Below, one piece after another: positions 1 to 8,180 of a stretch of DNA of 64,000 bases. The notes beneath the pieces were generated by a model. The model was not told the DNA's origin. It worked only from the letters and a program-made list of their open reading frames with translations, and searched no databases. The stretch comes from CAYUVF01 sp964448045 (GTDB lineage Bacteria; Bacteroidota; Rhodothermia; Rhodothermales; Salinibacteraceae). The translations under genes and the position numbers were made by a program. The DNA lies in the NCBI GenBank assembly GCA_964448045.1, contig CAYUVF010000011.1:1-64000 (forward strand), in the 5' to 3' direction. Numbering within the stretch: position 1 is the first letter of the stretch; every line of letters begins with the position of its first letter.

Positions 1-28
1 GAGAACAACAAACGATCCCATTCAAAAC

Positions 29-385
29 ATGAGCCATCGAATGATGAGAGTCTTAAGTATTGTTCTGCTGATAAGCATTACAGTTACAGGAGCCGCTCTG
101 GCCCAGCCCGAAGGGGAGGGCGTAATTCATCCTTCAAAGGAGGTGGTTCATAACTATGAATATGGTGGAATAATTATAATAGATAAAGACATCGTATTGG
201 AGAATGAATTTTCAAGATATATAGAGGCAGTAGATTATCAGTATTATACCATAGACCTCGCGCGAAGCACACCTCATTTCCTGGGACAGATCGCGTCCTC
301 AAAGTCCTACGGCGCGCGCATCGTGCCGACGACTGGAAAGCCTGTTTTGATTGATGCTGGGGAGGTCTTCTACTTTAACGAGTAG
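29..385 (+). CDS. small secreted protein of unknown function, AT-rich
   Basis: The 118-residue product starts with a basic stretch and a hydrophobic core (about residues 7-24) ending in ALA-QP, a plausible Sec signal peptide with cleavage near residue 25. The mature part is rich in Ile, Tyr and Val and has no motif I recognise. Base composition is clearly AT-richer than everything downstream (runs such as ataattataata), which suggests recent acquisition or weak selection. In-frame ATGs at codons 5 and 6 are alternative starts. The same reading frame continues past the stop into a sialidase-like remnant. Confidence is moderate that it is expressed and low for any function. Confidence 0.5.
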   Translation: MSHRMMRVLSIVLLISITVTGAALAQPEGEGVIHPSKEVVHNYEYGGIIIIDKDIVLENEFSRYIEAVDYQYYTIDLARSTPHFLGQIASSKSYGARIVPTTGKPVLIDAGEVFYFNE

Positions 386-397
386 AGGAAACCCATC

Positions 398-547
398 GTG
401 TCCGGACGGAGCACCGGCATCCCGCGGATCGCCCGAAGCGGCGACCGGCTCTACGCCGCCTGGGTCGACGCGGAAGCGGAGCGCGTGCTGGCCGCCGCGA
501 CCGATGTTGTCTGCCCTCAAGTAGCGCCTTCCGCTCATACGTTTTAG
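398..547 (+). pseudogene. probable remnant of an exo-alpha-sialidase-like domain (C-terminal fragment)
   Basis: From codon GTG 398 to TAG 545-547 the frame encodes 49 residues with the core GIPRIARSGDRLYAAWVD followed by ERVLAAATD. In my recollection this resembles the last repeat of bacterial sialidase/neuraminidase-like proteins, which read G-F-P-R-M-x-x-x-G-D-x-L-Y-x-A-W-T. There is no room for the rest of such a protein: the frame upstream is closed by the TAG ending the small gene at 385. Composition is GC-rich, unlike that gene. I read it as a decayed gene end brought next to a foreign small ORF. A real short gene is less likely. Confidence 0.35.
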
Positions 548-671
548 GCCGAGCAAGTGAGTGGTTGGATCGTCGGACGTTCAGACCTGCAACCGCCCCC
601 CGTCATACCTCCACGAAAAGTAGACATTCTAATCCACTCGCCACTCGCAATTCACCACTCGCCCAACCCTC

Positions 672-3600
672 ATGCATCGCTGGGCCGCTGCCTTACTGAA
701 CCGTCCGGTCGCCATTTTGGCGTGGGCGGTAGCGCTGCTGATTGGCGGCGCATGGATGGCCACGCAGGTGCCGCTGGAGTGGGTGCCCAAGGTGGAACTA
801 CCGGAGGTGCGCGTGAGCGCGTCCTGGCCGGGCGCCTCGCCGCGGGCGGTGGAGCGCTACGTCACCGCGCCCATCGAACGGGCCGCGCAGGCCGTCGAGG
901 GCACGGCGCACGTCGAAAGCCTCTCGCAGGAAGGGCGCACCACCGTGACGCTGCAGGTCGGCGAGGGCACGGATCTCGGCCCGTACGTCGCCCGCCTCAA
1001 CGAGCAGCTCGCCCTCGTCCGGCGCGACCTGCCCGACCGGGTGACGCCGCGGCTCACCAAGCGCATTCCCGAGGCGCTCCGTGACGAGCAGGGGTTCATG
1101 ACGCTCCAGCTCGTCGGGCCGCAGCCGCCGGGCACGCTCCGCCGCTGGGCCGAAGATCAGCTCGCGCCCAAGCTCCGCAGCCTCTCGGGCGTGGCCGATG
1201 TCGTCGTCGAAGGCGGGACCGAACAGGAATTGCTCGTCACGCTCGATCCGGATCAGATTGCCAAGTATGGGCTGTCGGCAGGCGCTATTCGCGGACGCCT
1301 GGCCCGCGCGACGACCGATGCCGTCTACGGCCGAATGCGAAGCCGGGGCCACGCCGCGCTGCTGTTGAGCCCGGCCGAGCAGTCGGTCGATGCGCTCCGC
1401 CAACTCGTCGTCAACCCCGTCGCGGCAGAGACGACCGGGGTAGCCATTCATCTGCAGGATATTGCGCGCGTGCAACTCGGTCCGGCGCCGCGCCGCTCCA
1501 TCAGCCGGATTGACGGGCAGCCCGTCGTGACGCTCACGCTCGACCGCGCGCCGGCGAGTCACATGCTCGAGGTCGCCGAGGCGGTGAAGGCGCGCATCGA
1601 GACGCTCCGCCCGGCGCTGCCAGAGGAGGCGCGCCTGCTCGTCGCCGATGACAAGAGCGAGAGCGTGCGCCAGCAGCTGCGCGACCTGTCGTGGCGCGGG
1701 GGGCTCGGCCTCGTGCTCGTCATGTGTGTGCTGCTCTTCATGCTGCGCAGCGTGCGCGCGGTGGGCATCGTGCTGTTTAGCGTGGCCGTAGCGCTGGCCG
1801 TGGCCCTCGCGCTGATGGGGCCGCTCGGGCTCACGCTCAACTTGATCACGCTGGCCGGACTCGTGCTGGTCTTCGGCCTTTTGGTCGACAATAGCGTCGT
1901 CACCGTCGAGCAGATCATGCTCCAGCGGGCGCGCCTCGCCACGCGCGGGGAGAACGGGCTGTCGCTGGAGACTGCCGCCGTACAGGCGGCCTTGCGCGCC
2001 GTGTGGATTCCGCTGCTCGGCGGCACGCTCACGACGATGGCGGTCATGGTACCGCTCGTCTACCTGAGCGGCGAGTTGCGTGCGCTCTTTCTGCCGTTCG
2101 GCGTGCTTACGGCGCTCACGCTGGGCGCCTCGCTCGTCACGGCGGCCGTCGTGGTGCCCGTGCTGGGCCGCTGGCTGCCGCCGCCCGAGCCGGAGCGGCG
2201 CCTGCCTTCGTGGCTGCGGGCCAGTGTGCAGGCGCCCTTTCGGTGGGCCGGGCGCTTCCCCAAGTCGACCGGAGCCGCGCTGCTCCTCCTCCTCGGTCTT
2301 CCACTCTGGCTGCTGCCCGCCGAGTTCACGCCGCCCGACGACGGGTGGCCCAGGCCCGCCGAGCGGATGGTCGGCGTCTACAATGCCGCCTTCGGATCGG
2401 ACGCGGTGCGCACCGCTCGCGAGTGGCTCGATCCGGCGCTCGGCGGCGTCGTGCGGCCCTTCATCCAGCAGACCAGCTTCGGCGAGCAGTGGAACTACGA
2501 AACCCGGCCCCAGGCGTACGTGCGACTCGGATTTCCGCCGGGCAACCCTATTACCCGGGCCGACTCGCTTCTGCAGCGGTTTGAGCAGGTGGCGCTTGCG
2601 TCGGAGTCCGTGCGCCGCACGATCGCCCGCATCAGCGAGCGCTCAGCCACCCTGCGCGTGCAGTTTTATGAGCCAAGCCTCCAGACGGCCGAGCCGTATC
2701 TCGTGCGCGAGCGGCTCATTCAGGAGGCGGTGCTCCTGGCGGGCCTCACGGTGAGCGTGGGCGGGCTTCTTCCGCAGGGCTACTACAGCGGCAGCGGAGC
2801 AAATATTTCTGGCTTCACCGTCGAGGCCTACGGGCCGAACTACGACGACCTCGCCGCGCTGGCGGAGCGCTTCGCCCAGCGGCTCCGGCGCGGCAGCCGG
2901 CGCGTGGCCGAGGTCAACACCAATGCTGGGCGATACCGGCGACAGACGTCCCGTGAAGTGCTGCGCGTCGACTGGACGAGTGAGGCGGTCGCTCGCACCG
3001 GGCTCTCGTCGCAGCAGATCGCCAGTGAATTGCGTCCGGTCCTCGCCACGCGCTTCCCGTCGTTTTACGCCGACCTGGAGGGCGAGACGCACCTCCCCGT
3101 GCGGATCGTCGTCGCCGGGGCCGACGCCATCGACATCACCACGCTCGTCGACCGCCCCCTCATCGTCAGCGACACGATGCAGGTCAAGCTCAAGGGCGTG
3201 GCCGACTATACGGTCGACGAGGTCCCGAGCCGCATCGAACGCGCCAATCAGCAATACAAGCGGTACATTCGCATCGATTATCGCGGGCCATATCGGATGG
3301 GCAATGAGTACGTCGAGCAAGCGCTGGAGGCCTTCCAGACGCCGCCGGGGTACCGGCTGGAGCGGCGACAGGCGAGCTTCTTTACGGAGGAGACCCAGAG
3401 CGCTTTCGGATGGGTGCTCCTCGGCACCATCGGGCTCGTCTTCTTAGTCACGGCGATTGTGTTCGAGTCATGGCGCCTCCCGGCCGTGGCGCTCTTGAGC
3501 CTGCCGACGGCGGCCATCGGGGTAGCGCTCGGCTTTTTGTGGGCCGATGTCGCCTTTGCCGAAGGGGCTTTCATCGGCGTGGTGCTGCTTACCGGTATTG

Positions 3601-3887
3601 CGGCGAACGACTCGATCCTGCTCGTCGACCGGTACCGGCAGCTCCGCCAGGAACGTCCGCATGGATCCGCTGCGCTTCTGGCCCGGCTGGCGGTGCGCGA
3701 GCGGCTGCGCCCGATGTGGACGACGACGATCTCCACGATCGTCGCCATGCTACCGCTGCTCGTTTTCCCCACCGAGGGCGAGTTCTGGACGGGTCTCGCC
3801 GTGACGGTTACGGGCGGACTCTTGGCGGCCACGCTACTGGCGCCGCTGGCGAGTGTAGCGCTGCTTGCGTGGGAGGCATCCAGGTAG
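672..3887 (+). CDS. efflux RND transporter permease subunit (orphan, AcrB/HAE-1 type)
   Basis: The 1071-residue product has the RND permease layout: an N-terminal membrane helix (residues about 12-30), a first periplasmic porter domain beginning PLEWVPKVELPEVRV, a TM block with the proton-relay segment GLLVDNSVV, a second periplasmic domain, and a C-terminal TM block containing TGIAANDSILLVDRYRQL. Length fits the family (about 1030-1080). It would export small molecules across the envelope using the proton gradient together with an adaptor and a TolC-like channel. Neither partner is adjacent, so it is an orphan permease or shares partners encoded elsewhere, for example the adaptor at 19495. 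Substrate cannot be told. Confidence 0.88.
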   Translation: MHRWAAALLNRPVAILAWAVALLIGGAWMATQVPLEWVPKVELPEVRVSASWPGASPRAVERYVTAPIERAAQAVEGTAHVESLSQEGRTTVTLQVGEGTDLGPYVARLNEQLALVRRDLPDRVTPRLTKRIPEALRDEQGFMTLQLVGPQPPGTLRRWAEDQLAPKLRSLSGVADVVVEGGTEQELLVTLDPDQIAKYGLSAGAIRGRLARATTDAVYGRMRSRGHAALLLSPAEQSVDALRQLVVNPVAAETTGVAIHLQDIARVQLGPAPRRSISRIDGQPVVTLTLDRAPASHMLEVAEAVKARIETLRPALPEEARLLVADDKSESVRQQLRDLSWRGGLGLVLVMCVLLFMLRSVRAVGIVLFSVAVALAVALALMGPLGLTLNLITLAGLVLVFGLLVDNSVVTVEQIMLQRARLATRGENGLSLETAAVQAALRAVWIPLLGGTLTTMAVMVPLVYLSGELRALFLPFGVLTALTLGASLVTAAVVVPVLGRWLPPPEPERRLPSWLRASVQAPFRWAGRFPKSTGAALLLLLGLPLWLLPAEFTPPDDGWPRPAERMVGVYNAAFGSDAVRTAREWLDPALGGVVRPFIQQTSFGEQWNYETRPQAYVRLGFPPGNPITRADSLLQRFEQVALASESVRRTIARISERSATLRVQFYEPSLQTAEPYLVRERLIQEAVLLAGLTVSVGGLLPQGYYSGSGANISGFTVEAYGPNYDDLAALAERFAQRLRRGSRRVAEVNTNAGRYRRQTSREVLRVDWTSEAVARTGLSSQQIASELRPVLATRFPSFYADLEGETHLPVRIVVAGADAIDITTLVDRPLIVSDTMQVKLKGVADYTVDEVPSRIERANQQYKRYIRIDYRGPYRMGNEYVEQALEAFQTPPGYRLERRQASFFTEETQSAFGWVLLGTIGLVFLVTAIVFESWRLPAVALLSLPTAAIGVALGFLWADVAFAEGAFIGVVLLTGIAANDSILLVDRYRQLRQERPHGSAALLARLAVRERLRPMWTTTISTIVAMLPLLVFPTEGEFWTGLAVTVTGGLLAATLLAPLASVALLAWEASR

Positions 3888-4153
3888 GATACTGATACTG
3901 AGTTTGCCGAGCTACGTGTTCTGGGGGGGCACCCTGAGCGGATGCCTCGGCGCCGCAGCGCTCACGCCTGTCGCTGTGCCGGTACGCGTTCAACGTGCAG
4001 CCCACCCCCGAGCGCAGCGGAGTTCGGCCTTCCGACGAGGTGAGGATTTTAGTTGGGATTTGTGTAATATGTACTTCGTACACCTCGGAGACACCAGCAC
4101 CCAGGCCATCTGGCGCGTGACGATAGTGCGCTGATCGGGTACGGTCGGCGCAA

Positions 4154-5503
4154 TTACGCGGCCTGCCGCGCTTCAATCTCGTCGACGGCGTTGTTGAGCA
4201 TCCGCAGGCTGCGCGTCGTGTCGATGCGCGGCCCGAGCTTGTCCATCAGGTTGAAGAGCCCCACGAGCACCTTGTTGATGAAGATGAAGTGGTGCGACCC
4301 CGAGGCCTCGCGCAGCTCGGATGCCGCCCGGAAGCAGGCGCGAAGCTCCTCGTAAAATTCGGGCGCGCCAAAGTCGAACGTGTCGGTGCGATAGGGGCGG
4401 ACGATGAGCTGCCCGAAGCGGTCGAAGAAGTCGCGCATCCGCTGGCGGCGCTGGGGCGGGCTGCTCTCGCGGAGGATGTCGAGGTCGTAAAGCAGCGGTT
4501 CGATGGCGGCTTCGTCGTGCTCCATCCGCGCGCGGAAGAGTCGCAGCATGTCGTCGCGGAAGGCCTGCGGAAACGTCTTCACGCAGCCGAAATCGATCAC
4601 GCCGAGTGCCCCATCGTCGCGGAAGAGGAAGTTGCCCGGATGCGCGTCGGCGTGGAGCGTGCGGTGGTTGCTGGCCACCTGCTCGTGGATAAAATCCCAC
4701 AGGAGCTGCCCGAAGTGGTCGCGCTCGGCCTGGCTCGGGTCGTCCTCCAGAAACGCGTCGAGATGCTGCCCTTCGACGAACGTCATCGTCAGCACCGTCT
4801 GCGTCGTGTGCTCGCGCACCGGCTCCGGCGTCACGATCTGCTCGTGCTCATACTGATCGGCAAAGAACGCGATATTCTCCGCCTCGTTCAAATAATCCGT
4901 CTCTTCGAGCAGCTTGCCGCGGACCTCCTCGAAGTAGGCATCGAGGTTGGGCCCGCGGACGATGCGCTTGAAGAGCGTCCGCGCCAGCGTCAGATCCGAT
5001 GAGATGGTGTCGCGCACGTTCGGGTACTGCACCTTCACGGCCACAGGCCGTCCGTCGTTGAGACGTGCTCGGTGCACCTGCCCGATGGAGGCCGCCGCCA
5101 TCGCCTCCGGCTCGAAGGCGTCGAACACCTGCTCCGGGTACCGGTCGAAGGCGTCGCGGATGCGCTTGCGCACGAGCGCCCGGTTCATCGGTGGGACCTG
5201 GTACTGCGCCTGCGCCATCACGTCCATGAACTCGTCGGGCAGCATGCCCGTGTCCATGCTCATCGACTGGGCGAGCTTGAGCGCCGTGCCGCGCAGCTTG
5301 GAAAACTCCTTGTAGAGGTCCTGCGCGTTCTGGTTGTTGAGTTCGCGCTTGCGCTCGGCGCCGTCGTCGCTGCGCTTGGTGACGCGGTCCTTCAGGTAGC
5401 GCGCGTAGTTGGCGCCCACCTTCAGGCCGGTTTTGGCGAAGATTGTTCCGCGCTCCAACTTGCTGGCGGGAAAGGAGTCATCGGAGGATTCGGAGGGAGC
5501 CAT
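4154..5503 (-). CDS. AarF/UbiB (ABC1/COQ8-like) atypical kinase family protein
   Basis: I place the start at ATG 5503 (MAPSESSDD), giving 449 residues; the frame is open for 125 codons upstream but that part is low-complexity Arg/Pro and overlaps the gene before it. Family signatures are in order: a KxGQ-like motif at residues 76-79 reading KLAQ, the Ala-rich nucleotide loop AAASIGQVH, the lysine strand VAVKVQYPN, HADAHPGNFLF, and the metal-binding VIDFG. UbiB/COQ8 proteins are ATPases supporting isoprenoid quinone synthesis or lipid handling at the membrane. It lies 35 bp downstream of a TetR-like gene on the same strand, a likely operon. The usual Gly of KxGQ is Ala here. Confidence 0.88.
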   Translation of the reverse strand: MAPSESSDDSFPASKLERGTIFAKTGLKVGANYARYLKDRVTKRSDDGAERKRELNNQNAQDLYKEFSKLRGTALKLAQSMSMDTGMLPDEFMDVMAQAQYQVPPMNRALVRKRIRDAFDRYPEQVFDAFEPEAMAAASIGQVHRARLNDGRPVAVKVQYPNVRDTISSDLTLARTLFKRIVRGPNLDAYFEEVRGKLLEETDYLNEAENIAFFADQYEHEQIVTPEPVREHTTQTVLTMTFVEGQHLDAFLEDDPSQAERDHFGQLLWDFIHEQVASNHRTLHADAHPGNFLFRDDGALGVIDFGCVKTFPQAFRDDMLRLFRARMEHDEAAIEPLLYDLDILRESSPPQRRQRMRDFFDRFGQLIVRPYRTDTFDFGAPEFYEELRACFRAASELREASGSHHFIFINKVLVGLFNLMDKLGPRIDTTRSLRMLNNAVDEIEARQAA

Positions 5504-5538
5504 AACGAGGGGGCGCCGTCGGTGAGGCAGAGCAACGA

Positions 5539-6210
5539 TCACCGCCCGCCGAACAGCCGGCCGATCAGCGGGAGGCGGCCGAGGCCGAGCGGGTCGATCT
5601 GGGCGAGGTACCAGAGGAGGTCGATGCCGCGTTGCACGCCGCGGAAAGTGACCAGTTCGGCGACGAATGCAACAAGCTTGTCCACAAGCGCGGTCGTCTG
5701 CTCGCGGTCGGGGCTGTCGTCGCGAATCCAGATGCTGATGACCGACATCGTCACCTGCGCGAGCACCCACTGCGCCGGCCACGAGCCCGTGACGAGCCGG
5801 TTGAAGGACGGCACATCGTCCTGCGCCACGATGACTCGCAGCTCGTCCTGCACGGCGGATCGGAAGCCCGAGCGCCACTCGATGCGCGTGTTGAAGGTCT
5901 GCTGGACGAAGGCGCGCTGCTCGGCGAGCGCATCGAGCAGGATGTAGAAGAACGTCGCCAGCCGCTCCTCGAACGAGAACTGGTGATAGTCGGTCGTGGC
6001 ATCGCGGAGGGCGCGGTACTGTTCGATGGCGAGATCGTAGAAGGCCGGCAGCAGGTCGCCGGCATCGTCGAAGTGCGCATCGAACACCGCGCGCTCGATG
6101 CCCGCCATCGCACAGGCGGCCTCGGCGATCAGGGTCTCGTCCTCATCCAGATACAGCAGGATCGCGGCCTCGACGAGGCGCTTCTGCTCCGAAAAGGTTT
6201 GCGTGTCCAC
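5539..6210 (-). CDS. TetR/COQ9-like family protein
   Basis: The 223-residue product from GTG 6210 has a TetR-like N-terminus: helix 1 with EAAILLYLDEDETLIAEA, a helix-turn-helix region around AEAACAMAGIERAVFDAHF, then a helical C-terminal domain. The Tyr/Phe positions after the HTH are only partly kept. It is followed after 35 bp by an AarF/UbiB kinase. COQ9, the eukaryotic ubiquinone-synthesis lipid-binding protein, has a TetR fold and works with COQ8-type kinases, so this may be a lipid-binding partner rather than, or as well as, a repressor. That last point is inference. Confidence 0.7.
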   Translation of the reverse strand: MDTQTFSEQKRLVEAAILLYLDEDETLIAEAACAMAGIERAVFDAHFDDAGDLLPAFYDLAIEQYRALRDATTDYHQFSFEERLATFFYILLDALAEQRAFVQQTFNTRIEWRSGFRSAVQDELRVIVAQDDVPSFNRLVTGSWPAQWVLAQVTMSVISIWIRDDSPDREQTTALVDKLVAFVAELVTFRGVQRGIDLLWYLAQIDPLGLGRLPLIGRLFGGR

Positions 6211-6307
6211 GCTCGCGGCGGCGCTGGTGATCGGGTTGGATGCAGGGGGACTGTACGGCGGGCGCGGGCGGAAGGTTTACGAACGCCCCACGAAACCTGC
6301 AAGAGTT

Positions 6308-6418
6308 TGTCATCCTGAGCTCGACTCAGGATCTCCGAGGAAGTAGCAGTATCTTTCTCGAAGAGATCCCGAAATGAGCGAAGCGAATTGACGCCAGTAA
6401 TCAAGTCCGGGATGACAA
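6308..6418. repeat. dispersed intergenic repeat with TTGTCATCC ends
   Basis: The segment begins TTGTCATCCTGAGC and ends GTCCGGGATGACAA, so its ends are inverted copies of TTGTCATCC. Inside is an inverted CTGAG/CTCAG pair. Related segments occur at 9902 and 18293, always between genes. Confidence 0.6.
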
Positions 6419-6450
6419 GGGGATATGGCAACCCGTTTTCAGCACGGGCG

Positions 6451-6501
6451 CATCCCCCGATCCAAATAATCTCGCGACCGATGGAATAATCTCGGGGGAT
6501 G
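6451..6501. promoter_or_regulatory. nested inverted and direct repeats upstream of the ECF sigma gene
   Basis: A perfect 10-bp inverted repeat, CATCCCCCGA at 6451-6460 and TCGGGGGATG at 6492-6501, brackets two direct copies of AATAATCTCG at 6465-6474 and 6485-6494. The direct copies are spaced exactly 20 bp, about two helical turns. The block lies about 45 bp before the GTG start at 6548. It could be an operator, an autoregulated promoter or a transcript hairpin. There is no experimental support. Confidence 0.4.
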
Positions 6502-6547
6502 GTCTGTCTTTAATAATGAGCAGACGAAATCAAGATGCTGGACCGGG

Positions 6548-7147
6548 GTGCCCGAACCTTCCGTGGACGACGCACAGACGGCTGAGATGGCCGCCGAGCA
6601 GGCGCTGGTCGACCGCGCCCGCAACGGCGATCATGATGCGTTTCGCCAGTTGGTGGCCCGCTACGAAGACCTCGTGGCGGCGACCGTCACCGGTATGCTC
6701 GGCCCGGGCCCCGAAGCCGAAGACATCGGCCAAGAGACGTTCATCCGCTTTTACGAATCGCTCGATCAGTACCGCGGCACCGGCGGCGTGGCACCGTACC
6801 TGACGCGCATCGCGACGAACCTGTCGCTCAACGCGCTCGACCGCCGCAAACGCCGCCACCAGCGCCTGACGAGCCGCGACGACACGGACCATCCGCCCGA
6901 ACCCGACCCGGATAGCACCCGCGACATCCGCGCCTTCGACCGCGAAGAACTGACCCACCGCGCGCTGCACGAACTCTCGCCCAAGCACCGCAGCGTCGTC
7001 GTGCTGCGCATCATCAACGGCTACTCGACGAAAGAAGCCGCCGAGGTGCTCGATGTACCCGTCGGCACGGTGCTGTCGCGGCTGCATCGGGCCCAGAAAA
7101 AACTGAAAGCCCTCCTGGCTCCCTACGTGGACAGCGATGACCTCTAA
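6548..7147 (+). CDS. RNA polymerase sigma factor, ECF subfamily
   Basis: The 199-residue protein has sigma region 2 (ARNGDHDAFRQLVARYED, then EDIGQETFIRFYESL and the YLTRIATNLSLN segment) and region 4 with the promoter-binding HTH KEAAEVLDVPVGTVLSRLHR. Start is GTG 6548; ATG 6587 is an alternative that trims 13 residues. Its stop overlaps the start of the FecR-type gene by 11 bp, so the two are co-transcribed and probably form a sigma/anti-sigma pair. In Bacteroidota such pairs usually control a nearby TonB-dependent receptor, here most likely the STN-domain receptor at 11511. Confidence 0.9.
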   Translation: MPEPSVDDAQTAEMAAEQALVDRARNGDHDAFRQLVARYEDLVAATVTGMLGPGPEAEDIGQETFIRFYESLDQYRGTGGVAPYLTRIATNLSLNALDRRKRRHQRLTSRDDTDHPPEPDPDSTRDIRAFDREELTHRALHELSPKHRSVVVLRIINGYSTKEAAEVLDVPVGTVLSRLHRAQKKLKALLAPYVDSDDL

Positions 7148-8153
7148 CGACTCCGACCTCATCATTCGGTCCCTGGACGACGACCTCTCGCCGGAGGAGC
7201 GCGCCCGGCTGGACGATCTGCTGGACGCGTCGCCCGATGCGCGGCAGGCCCTCGCCGAGCACCGCGCCGTGCGCCGGCTCGTCGCCGAGCACGGGCGCGC
7301 TGCGTTCGGCTCCGGCTTTGCCGACGACGTGATGAACGCCCTCCGCGATGCCGAGGCGCCCGCCGACGCGCCCCGCCGCGACCGACCCGCTGCCGCGCCG
7401 CCGTCGCAGTCGGGCGCTCGGGCGGTGTCGATGACGTGGCGCCGGGCCGGGGCGGCGCTGGCGGTGGTGGTCCTGCTCGTAGGCGTGGCGCTGGGCTGGT
7501 GGCTCTGGCCGCGCGCGGTGCACGTGGCGCCGGGGCAGACGCAAGTGGTGGCGCTCGCGGACGGCTCGACGGTCGAGCTGAGCGCGGGGTCGACGCTGGA
7601 GTACCGCCCCTTCTGGGGCCGCGACATCCGGCACGTACAGCTCGACGGCGAGGCCTTCTTCACCGTGGCCGAGGCTGCGCGCCCGTTCGTCGTTGAGACC
7701 TTCAACGCCCGCATCACTGTCACCGGCACGCGCTTCAACGTGCGGGGCTGGACGGATGACCCGGCGCAGGAAACCGCCGTTACGCTCGCCTCCGGCCGCG
7801 TCGACGTGGCGCCGCGGCTCGACGCCGCCGATCCCGTCACGCTGGCGCCCGGCGAAACCGCCGTCACCCGTGCCGACACCGCGCGCCTTGCCGCTGCCGT
7901 AGCGCTCGATGAGGCGCTGGCGTGGCGCACCGGGCGGCTCGCCTTCACCAACCGCTCCCTCGGCTCCGTGCTGCACGCGCTGGCGCGGCGCTTCGGCCTG
8001 CGCATCACCCTGGCCGATCCGGCCCTCGCCGATCGCCCACTCACGTACCTCAATCCCAACCCGTCCTCCGGCGAGGCCGTGCTGTCCGACATCTGCCACA
8101 CGCTCGGCCTGCGCTATCAGCGCACCGCCAACGGCTTCATCGTCCGCCGATAA
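7137..8153 (+). CDS. FecR-type anti-sigma factor / signal transducer
   Basis: The 338-residue protein has an N-terminal cytoplasmic helical region that would hold the sigma factor (residues 1-75), a Pro/Ala linker, one membrane helix (about 103-124), a FecR domain (about 130-235, with VALADGSTVELSAGSTLEY and GEAFFTV), and a C-terminal DUF4974-like region (LAFTNRSLGSVLHALARRFG to IVRR). That order is typical of Bacteroidota FecR proteins receiving a signal in the periplasm from a TonB receptor. It overlaps the sigma gene by 11 bp. No zinc-binding Cys/His cluster is present in the N-terminal region. Confidence 0.9.
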   Translation: MTSNDSDLIIRSLDDDLSPEERARLDDLLDASPDARQALAEHRAVRRLVAEHGRAAFGSGFADDVMNALRDAEAPADAPRRDRPAAAPPSQSGARAVSMTWRRAGAALAVVVLLVGVALGWWLWPRAVHVAPGQTQVVALADGSTVELSAGSTLEYRPFWGRDIRHVQLDGEAFFTVAEAARPFVVETFNARITVTGTRFNVRGWTDDPAQETAVTLASGRVDVAPRLDAADPVTLAPGETAVTRADTARLAAAVALDEALAWRTGRLAFTNRSLGSVLHALARRFGLRITLADPALADRPLTYLNPNPSSGEAVLSDICHTLGLRYQRTANGFIVRR

Positions 8154-8180
8154 CGTTGCTATTGAATTACCCCCCAACCC

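Noticed and set aside
3888..4153. Possible short gene between the orphan RND permease and the AarF gene
   Set aside because: Only a Pro/Ala/Arg-rich frame without family features; a GTAC-TTC-GTAC mini-hairpin near 4073 is too small to call.
5504..5878. Extended N-terminus of the AarF-like protein
   Set aside because: The 125 extra codons overlap the TetR-like gene and are Arg/Pro-rich with no family similarity.
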